This document shows, piece by piece, positions 1 to 6,159 of a stretch of DNA of 6,387 nucleotides; within the stretch, counting starts at the first letter, position 1; each line of letters begins with the position of its first letter. Origin of the DNA: Candidatus Altimarinota bacterium (lineage in GTDB: Bacteria; Patescibacteriota; Gracilibacteria; UBA4473). The DNA lies in contig CAJQJI010000073.1 in the NCBI GenBank assembly GCA_905478675.1, forward strand, positions 1 to 6,387, in the 5' to 3' direction. The notes beneath the pieces were generated by a model. It was not told where the DNA came from and did no database searches. It was given only the letters and a program-made list of their open reading frames with translations. Made by a program: the position numbers and the translations under genes.

Positions 1-2
1 AT

Positions 3-2585
3 GAATTCACAGATGGGAATGTGATAACGGCGACTGATAGTAATGACACCTCCACACAATTTACAGTGACAGCGCTTAATACGGTTTCGGATCTTAATGC
101 CTTTTTGTTTGGGCTTACTAATTTAAATTCGACGTTTGACGACCCAAATAATGAAATTGATTTAGTCGCTTATGAGGATTACACCATTTCAAGTGATGGA
201 ACCATGCCTACCATTGTACTAAACTTTGGTGAAGCGGCGAATCTTCAGTTTGCGGCAACAACCCCTAATTTTGTGATTAATAACGGCAGCCTTACGGTGG
301 CAAATGTCTCGTTTAGCGCCGATCAATTAAGCTTTGAGTTATCCGGGAGTGGAGAACTAGAAATTCAGAATCTAGCGCTGTTTGCTGATAATATGGCAGA
401 AAAAGGCGAGTTTTTTGAAAGCCGGTTTTTGGAAGTAAATGTTTTAGGCACTGATTTAGCCGCCGAAACTATAGTCGTTGATACAACCGATTATGGTTCA
501 AAGGTCGCCGTGACCGGGGCGACAGGCGGAGACAGTAATAATATTTTCATTGTGGTGGATACGATGAACTTTACTTTTGCGCCGTTTGATTTTTCAACCA
601 GAATTTCACAAAAGTTTTTAAATTTATCTGCTTTTGGCGGTGATAACCGGGCTGATTTTTCAGATTCATTTACCGTGGTCGCGGATAACGATGATGGTTC
701 TTTCGCCATTCCGTTAACCATTAAGTACACAGGGACAAACGTACAAGCCATTTACAATAACGTAAATGTTAACTTAGATAACCAACCGCCAAGTTATGAT
801 TTTACGGATCATGATTTAGTGGTGTTACCAGAAGGTAAAACTGTGGCTGGAATTAACGATATTATCACTTTAACGCTGCCAAGCGAAACTAGTGGTGATA
901 CGATTGTAATGACGGCTGATTTTTCGAGCATTGGAGGCAGTATTGCTAATTTGGTGGACGTACCAGCCGTTGATACTCAAATTGCGTTAGAAGAAGTGGA
1001 TTTAGATGAAAGTGCATTCAGTGTGGATGTGTTTTTTCGTGATGATGCCGGGAATCAATTAGCCGCTCAGGCTACAAATCCGGTTGGGATTGATTTAATT
1101 CGTCCGGTCTTAGTAACGGCCGATATTTTGTCTATTGTGGGGAATCCGGTGCCCGGGAAAATTGGCGATACGTTTGAAGTTGAGTTACCAGTAGACACGG
1201 TCGGTAGTGTAGGAGATACGATTACTTATGATCTTGATTTATCCTCTATCGGGGGCAGTACCACTAATTTTTCCGCGGTGAATGCGGCACAAAGTTTTAG
1301 TATTACCGCTGGGAGCCTAAATGATGTCCCGTTTAACCAAACGCTAACGGTGTACGATAAAGCCCAAAATACAGTGTCGGCTACAACCAATACGCTGCAA
1401 ATTGATAACGCTGTGCCAACTTTTAATACGAGTTGTGGTGGAAGTTTTCAGGTTATTAATCAAGGGGAAGGCGATGATAACTTTACGGCTGATTTTAATA
1501 ATGGCGCGGCGGATGGGGTCTTCTTCCTTTTTCCCGATAAAAATGAAGTCGGTTGTGATTTTGATGCTTTTAGCATTGATCTTCGTTTGCTTACGGGGAG
1601 CCCCGCTGGGACTGTTTTTGAAAACCAAGATGCGGATGGTACCGGACGTATTTTCTATGTAGGGGAAGGGAATTTAGATAATTCAGCCCTACAGTTCCCG
1701 ATGACAGTTTTTGATGTAAATGGTAATTCTAGCGAGTTTTTAACGGGTTCTCTTAATATAGATCAAGATTTAGCGACTCGCGATCAGCTCAGTGATCACA
1801 CCACTATTTTAAGTGAAACCACGCCGAACGGAGCCGTACTAGCAAATGGAAAGCTTAATGTTTTACTTATTTTAACGGAAACCGATATCGTAGCGGTAAG
1901 TGCTGAGATTGATGGAGCGGCCAGAACGACCGTTTTAAACCGAACGAGTGACGGTCGTTGGAATGCCGAGCTTGATATTGATCCGGGCTTCTTAGAATTT
2001 GCGCCGAAGTTTATCACCTATACTTTAACCGATGATGCGGGAAATGTTGTCCGCCTAGAAGGGGATAAAGCCTTTTATATTACAAATGATACGCGAGAAG
2101 TGAAGGGCGGTGGTGGCGGAAGCTTAAATTTTTCTAATATTTCTAAAAAAGAAACTCTAGAGCGTTTTACACCAAATCAGAGCCAGTCATTTCATGATAA
2201 AAATCAGGCCATTAAAACAAAATCAAAAGCCCAGTTGCGGTTAGAAAGTTTACGTCGTCGCATGACGTATCCTTCTGGTACTGCGAGTAGAATTATACAA
2301 ACGCCTGAAACCTTAATTGATCAACAGCGGGCGGCGTGGCGATCACGGCAAGCGGCTTTAGCGGCAGACGGAACTCCGAAAAAAATGCAATCGGCCTTAG
2401 AAAAACTGGTTTTACCAAAAGAGAGCGAGGCCGATATTGCGGCGGCTCGAGACGATGCTGGTGAGTTTCGGCTTCAGTCGACTTTAGATAATTTAAAAGG
2501 GGCAAGTCAGCCTGAAACTCCTCGAGTGAGTAGCCGAACCGTAGCGCCATTTCACACTGGGAAGTATTTAGAAATTAAGCGTTAG
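3..2585 (+). CDS. Large secreted Ig-like-repeat surface protein, C-terminal part (5' end outside window)
   Basis: The frame is open through the left edge (in-frame codons before position 21 read EFTDGN), so this is the last 860 residues of a longer protein. The GTG at 21 has no SD and no signal peptide after it, and is probably just an internal Val. Residues are numbered from that GTG. Residues 1-250 are beta-rich and Asp/Asn/Thr-rich without a clear repeat. Four Ig-like units follow at about 254-359, 360-464, 465-588 and 589-691. They are marked by boundary motifs (LDNQPP, IDLIRP, IDNAVP) and by a late strand motif DDAGN/DKAQN/DVNGN/DDAGN, typical of bacterial Ig-like adhesin and surface repeats. 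The only cysteines, C472 and C512, both lie in unit 3 and could form a disulfide. After a GGGGGS linker (696-701) the protein changes to a basic, helix-prone tail (about 705-854). No LPXTG, SLH or transmembrane anchor is visible in this part. A structural or adhesive surface role is inferred; the exact family is not recognised. Confidence 0.85.
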   Translation, partial: EFTDGNVITATDSNDTSTQFTVTALNTVSDLNAFLFGLTNLNSTFDDPNNEIDLVAYEDYTISSDGTMPTIVLNFGEAANLQFAATTPNFVINNGSLTVANVSFSADQLSFELSGSGELEIQNLALFADNMAEKGEFFESRFLEVNVLGTDLAAETIVVDTTDYGSKVAVTGATGGDSNNIFIVVDTMNFTFAPFDFSTRISQKFLNLSAFGGDNRADFSDSFTVVADNDDGSFAIPLTIKYTGTNVQAIYNNVNVNLDNQPPSYDFTDHDLVVLPEGKTVAGINDIITLTLPSETSGDTIVMTADFSSIGGSIANLVDVPAVDTQIALEEVDLDESAFSVDVFFRDDAGNQLAAQATNPVGIDLIRPVLVTADILSIVGNPVPGKIGDTFEVELPVDTVGSVGDTITYDLDLSSIGGSTTNFSAVNAAQSFSITAGSLNDVPFNQTLTVYDKAQNTVSATTNTLQIDNAVPTFNTSCGGSFQVINQGEGDDNFTADFNNGAADGVFFLFPDKNEVGCDFDAFSIDLRLLTGSPAGTVFENQDADGTGRIFYVGEGNLDNSALQFPMTVFDVNGNSSEFLTGSLNIDQDLATRDQLSDHTTILSETTPNGAVLANGKLNVLLILTETDIVAVSAEIDGAARTTVLNRTSDGRWNAELDIDPGFLEFAPKFITYTLTDDAGNVVRLEGDKAFYITNDTREVKGGGGGSLNFSNISKKETLERFTPNQSQSFHDKNQAIKTKSKAQLRLESLRRRMTYPSGTASRIIQTPETLIDQQRAAWRSRQAALAADGTPKKMQSALEKLVLPKESEADIAAARDDAGEFRLQSTLDNLKGASQPETPRVSSRTVAPFHTGKYLEIKR
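780..2093 (+). repeat. Four tandem Ig-like domain repeats (protein level)
   Basis: Units cover roughly 780-1097, 1098-1412, 1413-1784 and 1785-2093. Units 1 and 2 are the most alike: GDTIVMTADFSSIGGS at residue 292 and GDTITYDLDLSSIGGS at residue 398 are exactly 106 residues apart, followed by IANL and TTNF. The DxAGN-like motif recurs at residues 341, 446, 565 and 671. The repeats have diverged at the DNA level, so this is an old domain duplication and not a recent tandem DNA repeat. Confidence 0.7.
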
Positions 2586-2695
2586 GAGTAAAATTAAGTT
2601 TAAAAGCGTCAGCGCCTAGAATCGATCTAGCCAAATTATTAAATAACAAAAAAGCCCCGAAGGGCTTTTTTGTTAAACAAGGTCGAATTTTAAAA
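2586..2695. other. Convergent intergenic region
   Basis: This 110-base gap between two convergent stop codons contains the terminator at 2644-2675 and a small inverted repeat, CTAGA-ATCGA-TCTAG, at 2616-2630. I see no start codon with a ribosome binding site and no RNA gene in it. Confidence 0.7.
2644..2675. terminator. Bidirectional intrinsic terminator
   Basis: A perfect 14-bp stem (2644-2657 pairing with 2662-2675) closes on a CGAA tetraloop. The GC core GCCC/GGGC is flanked by A6 on the left arm and T6 on the right arm. A transcript from either direction therefore ends in a GC-rich hairpin followed by a U-run. It sits 58 bases after the stop of the Ig-like gene (+) and 20 bases past the stop of the convergent kinase-PurN gene (-), and so can serve both. 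Confidence 0.93.
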
Positions 2696-3808
2696 TTACC
2701 GTCGTTCTAAAATTTCACAGAACCCTAAAATTTCTTGGCGTTGCACTTTAACGCGTAGACTATCAACATCATCATCTTCTTCTACTAATACTTTCCGTTG
2801 TAAAACGCTTTCCCCGGCGTCAACTTCGGCGGTAATTCGGTGAATGGTAGCACCAGTATATTTTTCTTCGTAATCAAGTACTTTTTGGTGTACTTCTGCA
2901 TCCTTCAAGCCGGCAAATTTCGGTAACAGTGATGGATGAACGTTCAGGGTAATATCACCAAATTGATCGCAATAAACAGGACTAAAAATGCGCATCCAAC
3001 CAGCGAGTAAGACCCATTCAGGTTTGAATTCACGAACCAGATTGGTGATTTCTCGGTCGTAATCTTCTCGTGAGTCACCGTTTTCTGGCATCACTTCAAT
3101 TTCATTAAACCCAATCGCCTTAGCTTTTTCTAAGGCTCCGCAATCAGGTTGGTCGGTAATAAAAAGTTCAAATTCAACATTTGGGATTCGACCTTTAGCT
3201 TGGGCATCAGCTAAGCCTTGTAAAGTACTCCCATTACGAGAAGCAAAGACCGCAATTTTTTTCTTTTTAGGCGGTTTTGGAATCAGGTTTTTAGGGATCT
3301 GTTCAATAATTTTTTTAGCTTCTTCAGCCACGTTTTCGTTTTTAATATCAGGGCGAACTTCAATATCAGCCGTAGCCCCATAAATACCTTTTCGTTGTTC
3401 CCAAGATTGATCAATTTCTTGATGTAAAGGAATGTCTGGATTCAAACGAGGACGAGACGTGTCTTTTAATAAGAACTTCCGTACATCCTTAAAATCAGGA
3501 TTTAAGAAAACAAATTTTCCCGTTTTCTTTAAGTTTTGTAAGTTTTTTGAATTCTCAATTGTACCGCCGCCACTGGCAATAATTCCAGAAAAATTTCGGC
3601 AAAAATCATGCGATACTTTTTGTTCTACCTCCCTAAATTGCTGCCAACCGTATTTCTCAGTGTAATCGGCAATAGACATGCCAACGACAAATTCAATTTC
3701 AGCGTCTAAATCGGCAAACGGAAGGTTGAGTTCTTGAGCAATAGCTCTTCCAAAAGTGGTTTTACCGCTACCACGGTAACCAATGAGTACGATATTCTGA
3801 TTCATCAT
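2696..3808 (-). CDS. Bifunctional shikimate kinase / phosphoribosylglycinamide formyltransferase (AroK-PurN fusion)
   Basis: Residues are numbered from the upstream TTG at 3847. I prefer the tandem ATGATG at 3808/3805 (370 or 369 residues), because the Walker A strand begins a few residues later and the 13 extra residues match nothing in the family. Domain 1 (about 15-185) is a complete shikimate kinase: Walker A GYRGSGKT (23-30), the DLD pair (D46, D48), FREVE with substrate-binding R72, GGG (93-95), lid RPRL (132-135) and the C-terminal RKGIYGATAD. It phosphorylates shikimate on the way to chorismate. After a Pro/Lys linker (186-197), domain 2 (about 197-383) is PurN, which formylates GAR with 10-formyl-THF in purine synthesis: SRNGSTLQ, DSREDYDRE, LAGWMRIFSP, catalytic NVHPSLLPK (N302, H304) and VDAG (D343). 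Both domains keep their key residues and the frame is continuous. No SD precedes the start. The two steps belong to different pathways, so the benefit of fusing them is unclear. Confidence 0.93.
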   Translation of the reverse strand: MMNQNIVLIGYRGSGKTTFGRAIAQELNLPFADLDAEIEFVVGMSIADYTEKYGWQQFREVEQKVSHDFCRNFSGIIASGGGTIENSKNLQNLKKTGKFVFLNPDFKDVRKFLLKDTSRPRLNPDIPLHQEIDQSWEQRKGIYGATADIEVRPDIKNENVAEEAKKIIEQIPKNLIPKPPKKKKIAVFASRNGSTLQGLADAQAKGRIPNVEFELFITDQPDCGALEKAKAIGFNEIEVMPENGDSREDYDREITNLVREFKPEWVLLAGWMRIFSPVYCDQFGDITLNVHPSLLPKFAGLKDAEVHQKVLDYEEKYTGATIHRITAEVDAGESVLQRKVLVEEDDDVDSLRVKVQRQEILGFCEILERR

Positions 3809-4027
3809 GAGTGGGTGACTTTTAACGTATTTTGGATAAAAAATCAAGTGTTACCGTTTAAAGTGTGTCATATAGGCTACAGGAACACGCGTGTTTAGCT
3901 CTTTTTTGAGCCTTGTAAGTATTAATGAAAAAGTTGGTTTTATCGGACACTTGGGAAATTGGTTTTTCAAAAGAGCGGCTTAACGCTAAAGTTGTCACAA
4001 TATTTTAGTTAAGGCGTTTTAAAAAAC
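3809..4027. promoter_or_regulatory. Divergent intergenic/promoter region with perfect palindrome
   Basis: These 219 bases separate the kinase-PurN start (-) from the SLH gene start (+) and must hold the promoters of both. A perfect 12-bp palindrome, AACACGCGTGTT, lies at 3884-3895 and is flanked by GCTA (3876-3879) and TAGC (3896-3899), then CT6 (3901-3907). A weak leftward promoter candidate is TAAACA (3897-3892), 17 bases, TATATG (3874-3869); its -35 edge touches the palindrome. For the SLH gene only weak -10-like matches are seen, for example TATTTT at 4001-4006. An imperfect inverted repeat, AACGCTAAA...TTTAG...GCGTT (3982-4018), lies just before the SLH start. No coding sequence or RNA gene was recognised. 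Confidence 0.4.
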
Positions 4028-5248
4028 ATGAAATCATTTATATTTTTACTAACGATACTGGTCACTTCTACGGGGTATGCTGCCAGTTTTACAGACGAAG
4101 ATGACTTTCCGTCTTGGGCCGAAGAAGCGATAGAGCTTGTAAATCAGGAAGGGGTAATGACGGGGTATGGCGATGGAAGCTTTGGTTATGATCAATCTTT
4201 AACTCGAGCCGAAGCCGTTACGCTTATTCTAAGAACAAAGAAAGATATTGTAGCGCAAAATTATAACGGCACGCCTCAATTTCCGGATGTGGCAGATGGA
4301 GCTTGGTATGAAGAAGCTATTGGTATTGCCGCCGCTTATGGTTGGGTTAAAGGGCACGATGATGGGAATTTCTATCCAGGGAATAACCTAACTCGAGCGG
4401 AGTTTTCAACCTTGTTGGCGAGAGTCTTTAATTTAGAAGCAGAGACGCCGGACTTATCAACTAAATATAATGATATTGATTCAGTTGATTTGTGGTTTGC
4501 CGAACCCGTAAGCGCTATGATGGAAAATGACTTAGTGCGAAATAGTCTAAGTATTAATTATGGTCCTGGGAATGAAGTCAGCCGTGCAGAGGCGGCGTGG
4601 GTGTTTGCACAATTAATTAAAAAACCAGGGCTTACAGGGGCTTCAACCGAGGCTGAATACAGTACAAGTGATCCACTTGATTCTCGTCGGGTAGCGATTA
4701 AACCCCGAGATTTTGACGCTAATGACCAAGGCTATGATATTGAACGAGCCGCTATTCATGTAGATGTGACGGCCTCTGAACCAGAAGAACCGATTAAGTT
4801 TGGGATGGAGAGTGATTGGCAACAATTAGGACTTATTCGTTTTACGAATACGTTTGATTATCGAGCAGACCTTGAAGCGTTTCGGGTAAGATTACGCCTT
4901 GATGCGGATGATATGGGACCAGAAGAAGGTTTTATGTTGAAATTTGAAGGGCCAGATATAGCCAAAGAAGCGATTGTTTATACTAATGGTGAAATGGCGG
5001 TAACCGGATTAGATCATAGAATGGAGCCAGAAGAAGAGGTGGTCATAAAGGTTTCTATTAAAGCCAATGTAGATGAATCTTTTTATTCTCGTATTGCGAC
5101 CGGAAAAGTCTTTTTGATTGAAGCTTCAGGGGAAGCGTATAAAGAGTTTGTGAGTGATAGTCGCGAGCAAGATATTCGCGTAGCGCCTATAGAGTATGAA
5201 GGGCGTGATTTTTCAAGTTTTGAATTTGATCCAACGGTGACGCCGTAG
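4028..5248 (+). CDS. Secreted SLH-domain (S-layer homology) cell-surface protein
   Basis: The 406-residue product starts with a Sec signal peptide (MKSFIFLLTILV, likely cleaved after A19 in GYAAS; no lipobox). Three SLH domains follow at about 27-70, 85-133 and 147-196. Each has the standard pattern of an aromatic/acidic helix, G-x-GxF or an equivalent, and the TRAE-type motif (LTRAEAV 58-64, LTRAEFS 121-127, VSRAEAA 184-190). In other bacteria SLH triplets bind pyruvylated wall polymers and tether the protein non-covalently. After a linker, residues 210-395 form a mixed-charge region of alternating beta strands with no recognised family, probably a beta-sandwich facing outwards. The ATG at 4028 follows an A-rich stretch with no SD; AAGG at 4011-4014 is too far away. 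The product may be a minor S-layer or anchoring protein rather than the main lattice subunit, since 406 residues is short for a lattice protein and only one lattice-like domain is present. Confidence 0.9.
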   Translation: MKSFIFLLTILVTSTGYAASFTDEDDFPSWAEEAIELVNQEGVMTGYGDGSFGYDQSLTRAEAVTLILRTKKDIVAQNYNGTPQFPDVADGAWYEEAIGIAAAYGWVKGHDDGNFYPGNNLTRAEFSTLLARVFNLEAETPDLSTKYNDIDSVDLWFAEPVSAMMENDLVRNSLSINYGPGNEVSRAEAAWVFAQLIKKPGLTGASTEAEYSTSDPLDSRRVAIKPRDFDANDQGYDIERAAIHVDVTASEPEEPIKFGMESDWQQLGLIRFTNTFDYRADLEAFRVRLRLDADDMGPEEGFMLKFEGPDIAKEAIVYTNGEMAVTGLDHRMEPEEEVVIKVSIKANVDESFYSRIATGKVFLIEASGEAYKEFVSDSREQDIRVAPIEYEGRDFSSFEFDPTVTP

Positions 5249-5257
5249 TTTTTAAAA

Positions 5258-5298
5258 TAGAAAGCTAGAGGGCTAGTTACTAGTGCTCTAGCTTTCTA
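5258..5298. terminator. Hairpin between convergent genes, probable terminator
   Basis: A perfect 13-bp inverted repeat, TAGAAAGCTAGAG (5258-5270) and CTCTAGCTTTCTA (5286-5298), encloses 15 bases that can form a small inner CTAG/CTAG stem (5273-5276 and 5280-5283). It lies 10 bases after the SLH stop and 16 bases past the stop of the convergent peptidase gene. A T5 run sits at 5306-5310 on the + side and a broken TTTT at 5254-5251 on the - side. The stem is AT-rich and the U-runs are not directly adjacent, so this is weaker than the terminator at 2644-2675. Confidence 0.6.
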
Positions 5299-5313
5299 GT
5301 AAATATTTTTAGG

Positions 5314-6072
5314 CTATAGCTCTGGCATGGCTTTAAATTGGCCATTTCTCATGCAGGAATTACCATAGACCGTTGATCCTTCAGCAATGCCTTCGTAATA
5401 AGCAATCATTTCGGGATCCCCGCCAAATTGATATAAAACTTTAAGTCCCATTTGGTTACAGGCGTGTTCACGGGCTTGGTTTTGGCAAAAGGGCGTAAAC
5501 GGAAGATTGTTTTCAAACTGCAAACCATGACAGGCTTCATGAACCAACGTACTGTGAGCATAGCCTGGGCCTTGAATGAACGTATTTTCAAGTAGAGTGA
5601 TCTTCTTTGTGCCAACTTCGCCCTCTTGAGCATAGCCAGCATAATTACCGCCAGGAATGAAATAACTAATACTAATTTTATCAATATGGTTTTTAACCAT
5701 TTCGTACTCCTCTGGCATTTCTTTTTTTAAGTCTTTTAAGACCCCGCGGTAACGTCCAACCGATAAAGGATCCCCTAATACAAAAATGCCATGAGGTGTA
5801 TAAAACCAATAGATAAAATAAATAAGGCCGATGAGCATGAAACGATTACGCCATTTTCGGCGTACATATTTTTTGTGATTAGCGGCTCTTTTTTCCGCTT
5901 TACGAGCCGCGTATTCTTTTGTGGCTTTTATGTCATGAGCTCGGGCTTCCCATGGGGGGACGTAATTAGCCACTAGAGGTGTGGTTGGCGTTTTTTGAGG
6001 CGATACGGGACTCTCTCCTGTGTTTAAAGGCGTATTATTAAGTGGCGACTGTTGATTGGAATCCAAGACCAT
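5314..6072 (-). CDS. Single-pass membrane protein with extracellular HExxH zinc-peptidase-like domain
   Basis: The product has 252 residues. Residues 1-40 are a Pro/Thr/Ser/Asn-rich tail, and 41-77 form a highly basic Ala/Lys/Arg helix ending in RRKWRNR. One hydrophobic segment follows (about 78-100, FMLIGLIYFIYWFY). The basic flank predicts the N-terminus inside and the C-terminal domain outside. That domain contains HSTLVHEACHGLQ, with HExxH at H178-E179-A180-C181-H182. REHACNQ lies 20 residues further on, and its E202 is a good candidate third zinc ligand, as in gluzincins. Four cysteines (C181, C196, C205, C240) would face the outside and might pair, although C181 sits inside the zinc motif. 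The family is not recognised; peptidase activity is inferred from the motif and the substrate is unknown. The ATG at 6072 is the only plausible start, with no other Met before the membrane segment. The gene is divergent from the PfkB gene and converges on the SLH gene. Confidence 0.8.
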   Translation of the reverse strand: MVLDSNQQSPLNNTPLNTGESPVSPQKTPTTPLVANYVPPWEARAHDIKATKEYAARKAEKRAANHKKYVRRKWRNRFMLIGLIYFIYWFYTPHGIFVLGDPLSVGRYRGVLKDLKKEMPEEYEMVKNHIDKISISYFIPGGNYAGYAQEGEVGTKKITLLENTFIQGPGYAHSTLVHEACHGLQFENNLPFTPFCQNQAREHACNQMGLKVLYQFGGDPEMIAYYEGIAEGSTVYGNSCMRNGQFKAMPEL

Positions 6073-6084
6073 AAACCTTATTAT
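6056..6084 (+). promoter_or_regulatory. Promoter for leader ORF and PfkB gene
   Basis: TTGGAA (6056-6061) is followed after exactly 17 bases by TATTAT (6079-6084), 4/6 and 5/6 matches to the sigma70-type consensus. The predicted start near 6091 would give a 30-base leader carrying the SD at 6108-6113. The -35 lies inside the first codons of the divergent gene, and the -10 overlaps that gene's own -10 by five bases. Confidence 0.45.
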
Positions 6085-6108
6085 ACCTTGATAAGCGCGA
6101 AAAATAAA
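6080..6108 (-). promoter_or_regulatory. Promoter for the HEACH membrane protein, predicted near-leaderless
   Basis: On the minus strand a perfect -10 hexamer TATAAT (6085-6080) sits 7 bases before the ATG at 6072. A transcript starting about 7 bases after the -10 would begin at or next to the start codon. A weak -35, TTTATT (6108-6103), lies 17 bases upstream. The only SD-like bases, AAGG, end 3 bases before the ATG, which is too close, so leaderless initiation fits. Confidence 0.5.
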
Positions 6109-6159
6109 GGAGGAGATTTTTTGATTCGATTTAGAGTTTCAGTACTTTGGGCAAGATGA
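6108..6159 (+). CDS. Possible 12-codon leader peptide with perfect SD, overlapping the PfkB start
   Basis: A perfect AGGAGG at 6108-6113 is followed after 7 bases by TTG at 6121. That start opens the frame MIRFRVSVLWAR and stops at TGA 6157-6159. The stop overlaps the ATG of the kinase gene (6156-6158) as ATGA, the classic arrangement for translational coupling. The coding part is 6121-6159; the range given includes the SD. The kinase ATG has no good SD of its own, so ribosomes may arrive by re-initiation from this mini-ORF. It is too short for homology, and it could be a chance reading frame behind a misplaced SD. Confidence 0.4.

Noticed and set aside
21..23. GTG at 21 as the start of the Ig-like gene
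   Set aside because: The frame stays open to the left edge, no SD is present and no signal peptide follows, so the gene is cut by the window.
1..24. ATG at position 1 as a gene start
   Set aside because: Its frame reaches TGA after seven codons.
491..2550. Antisense and out-of-frame ORFs of 73-94 codons inside the Ig-like gene
   Set aside because: They are fully covered by a strongly supported gene, have no SD and resemble no protein family.
3809..3847. TTG at 3847 as the start of the kinase-PurN gene
   Set aside because: It adds 13 residues unlike shikimate kinase N-termini and has no SD; ATGATG at 3808/3805 lies at the expected distance from Walker A.
5406..5976. Overlapping ORFs within the membrane peptidase gene
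   Set aside because: They are shadow frames of a gene with clear transmembrane and HEACH motifs.
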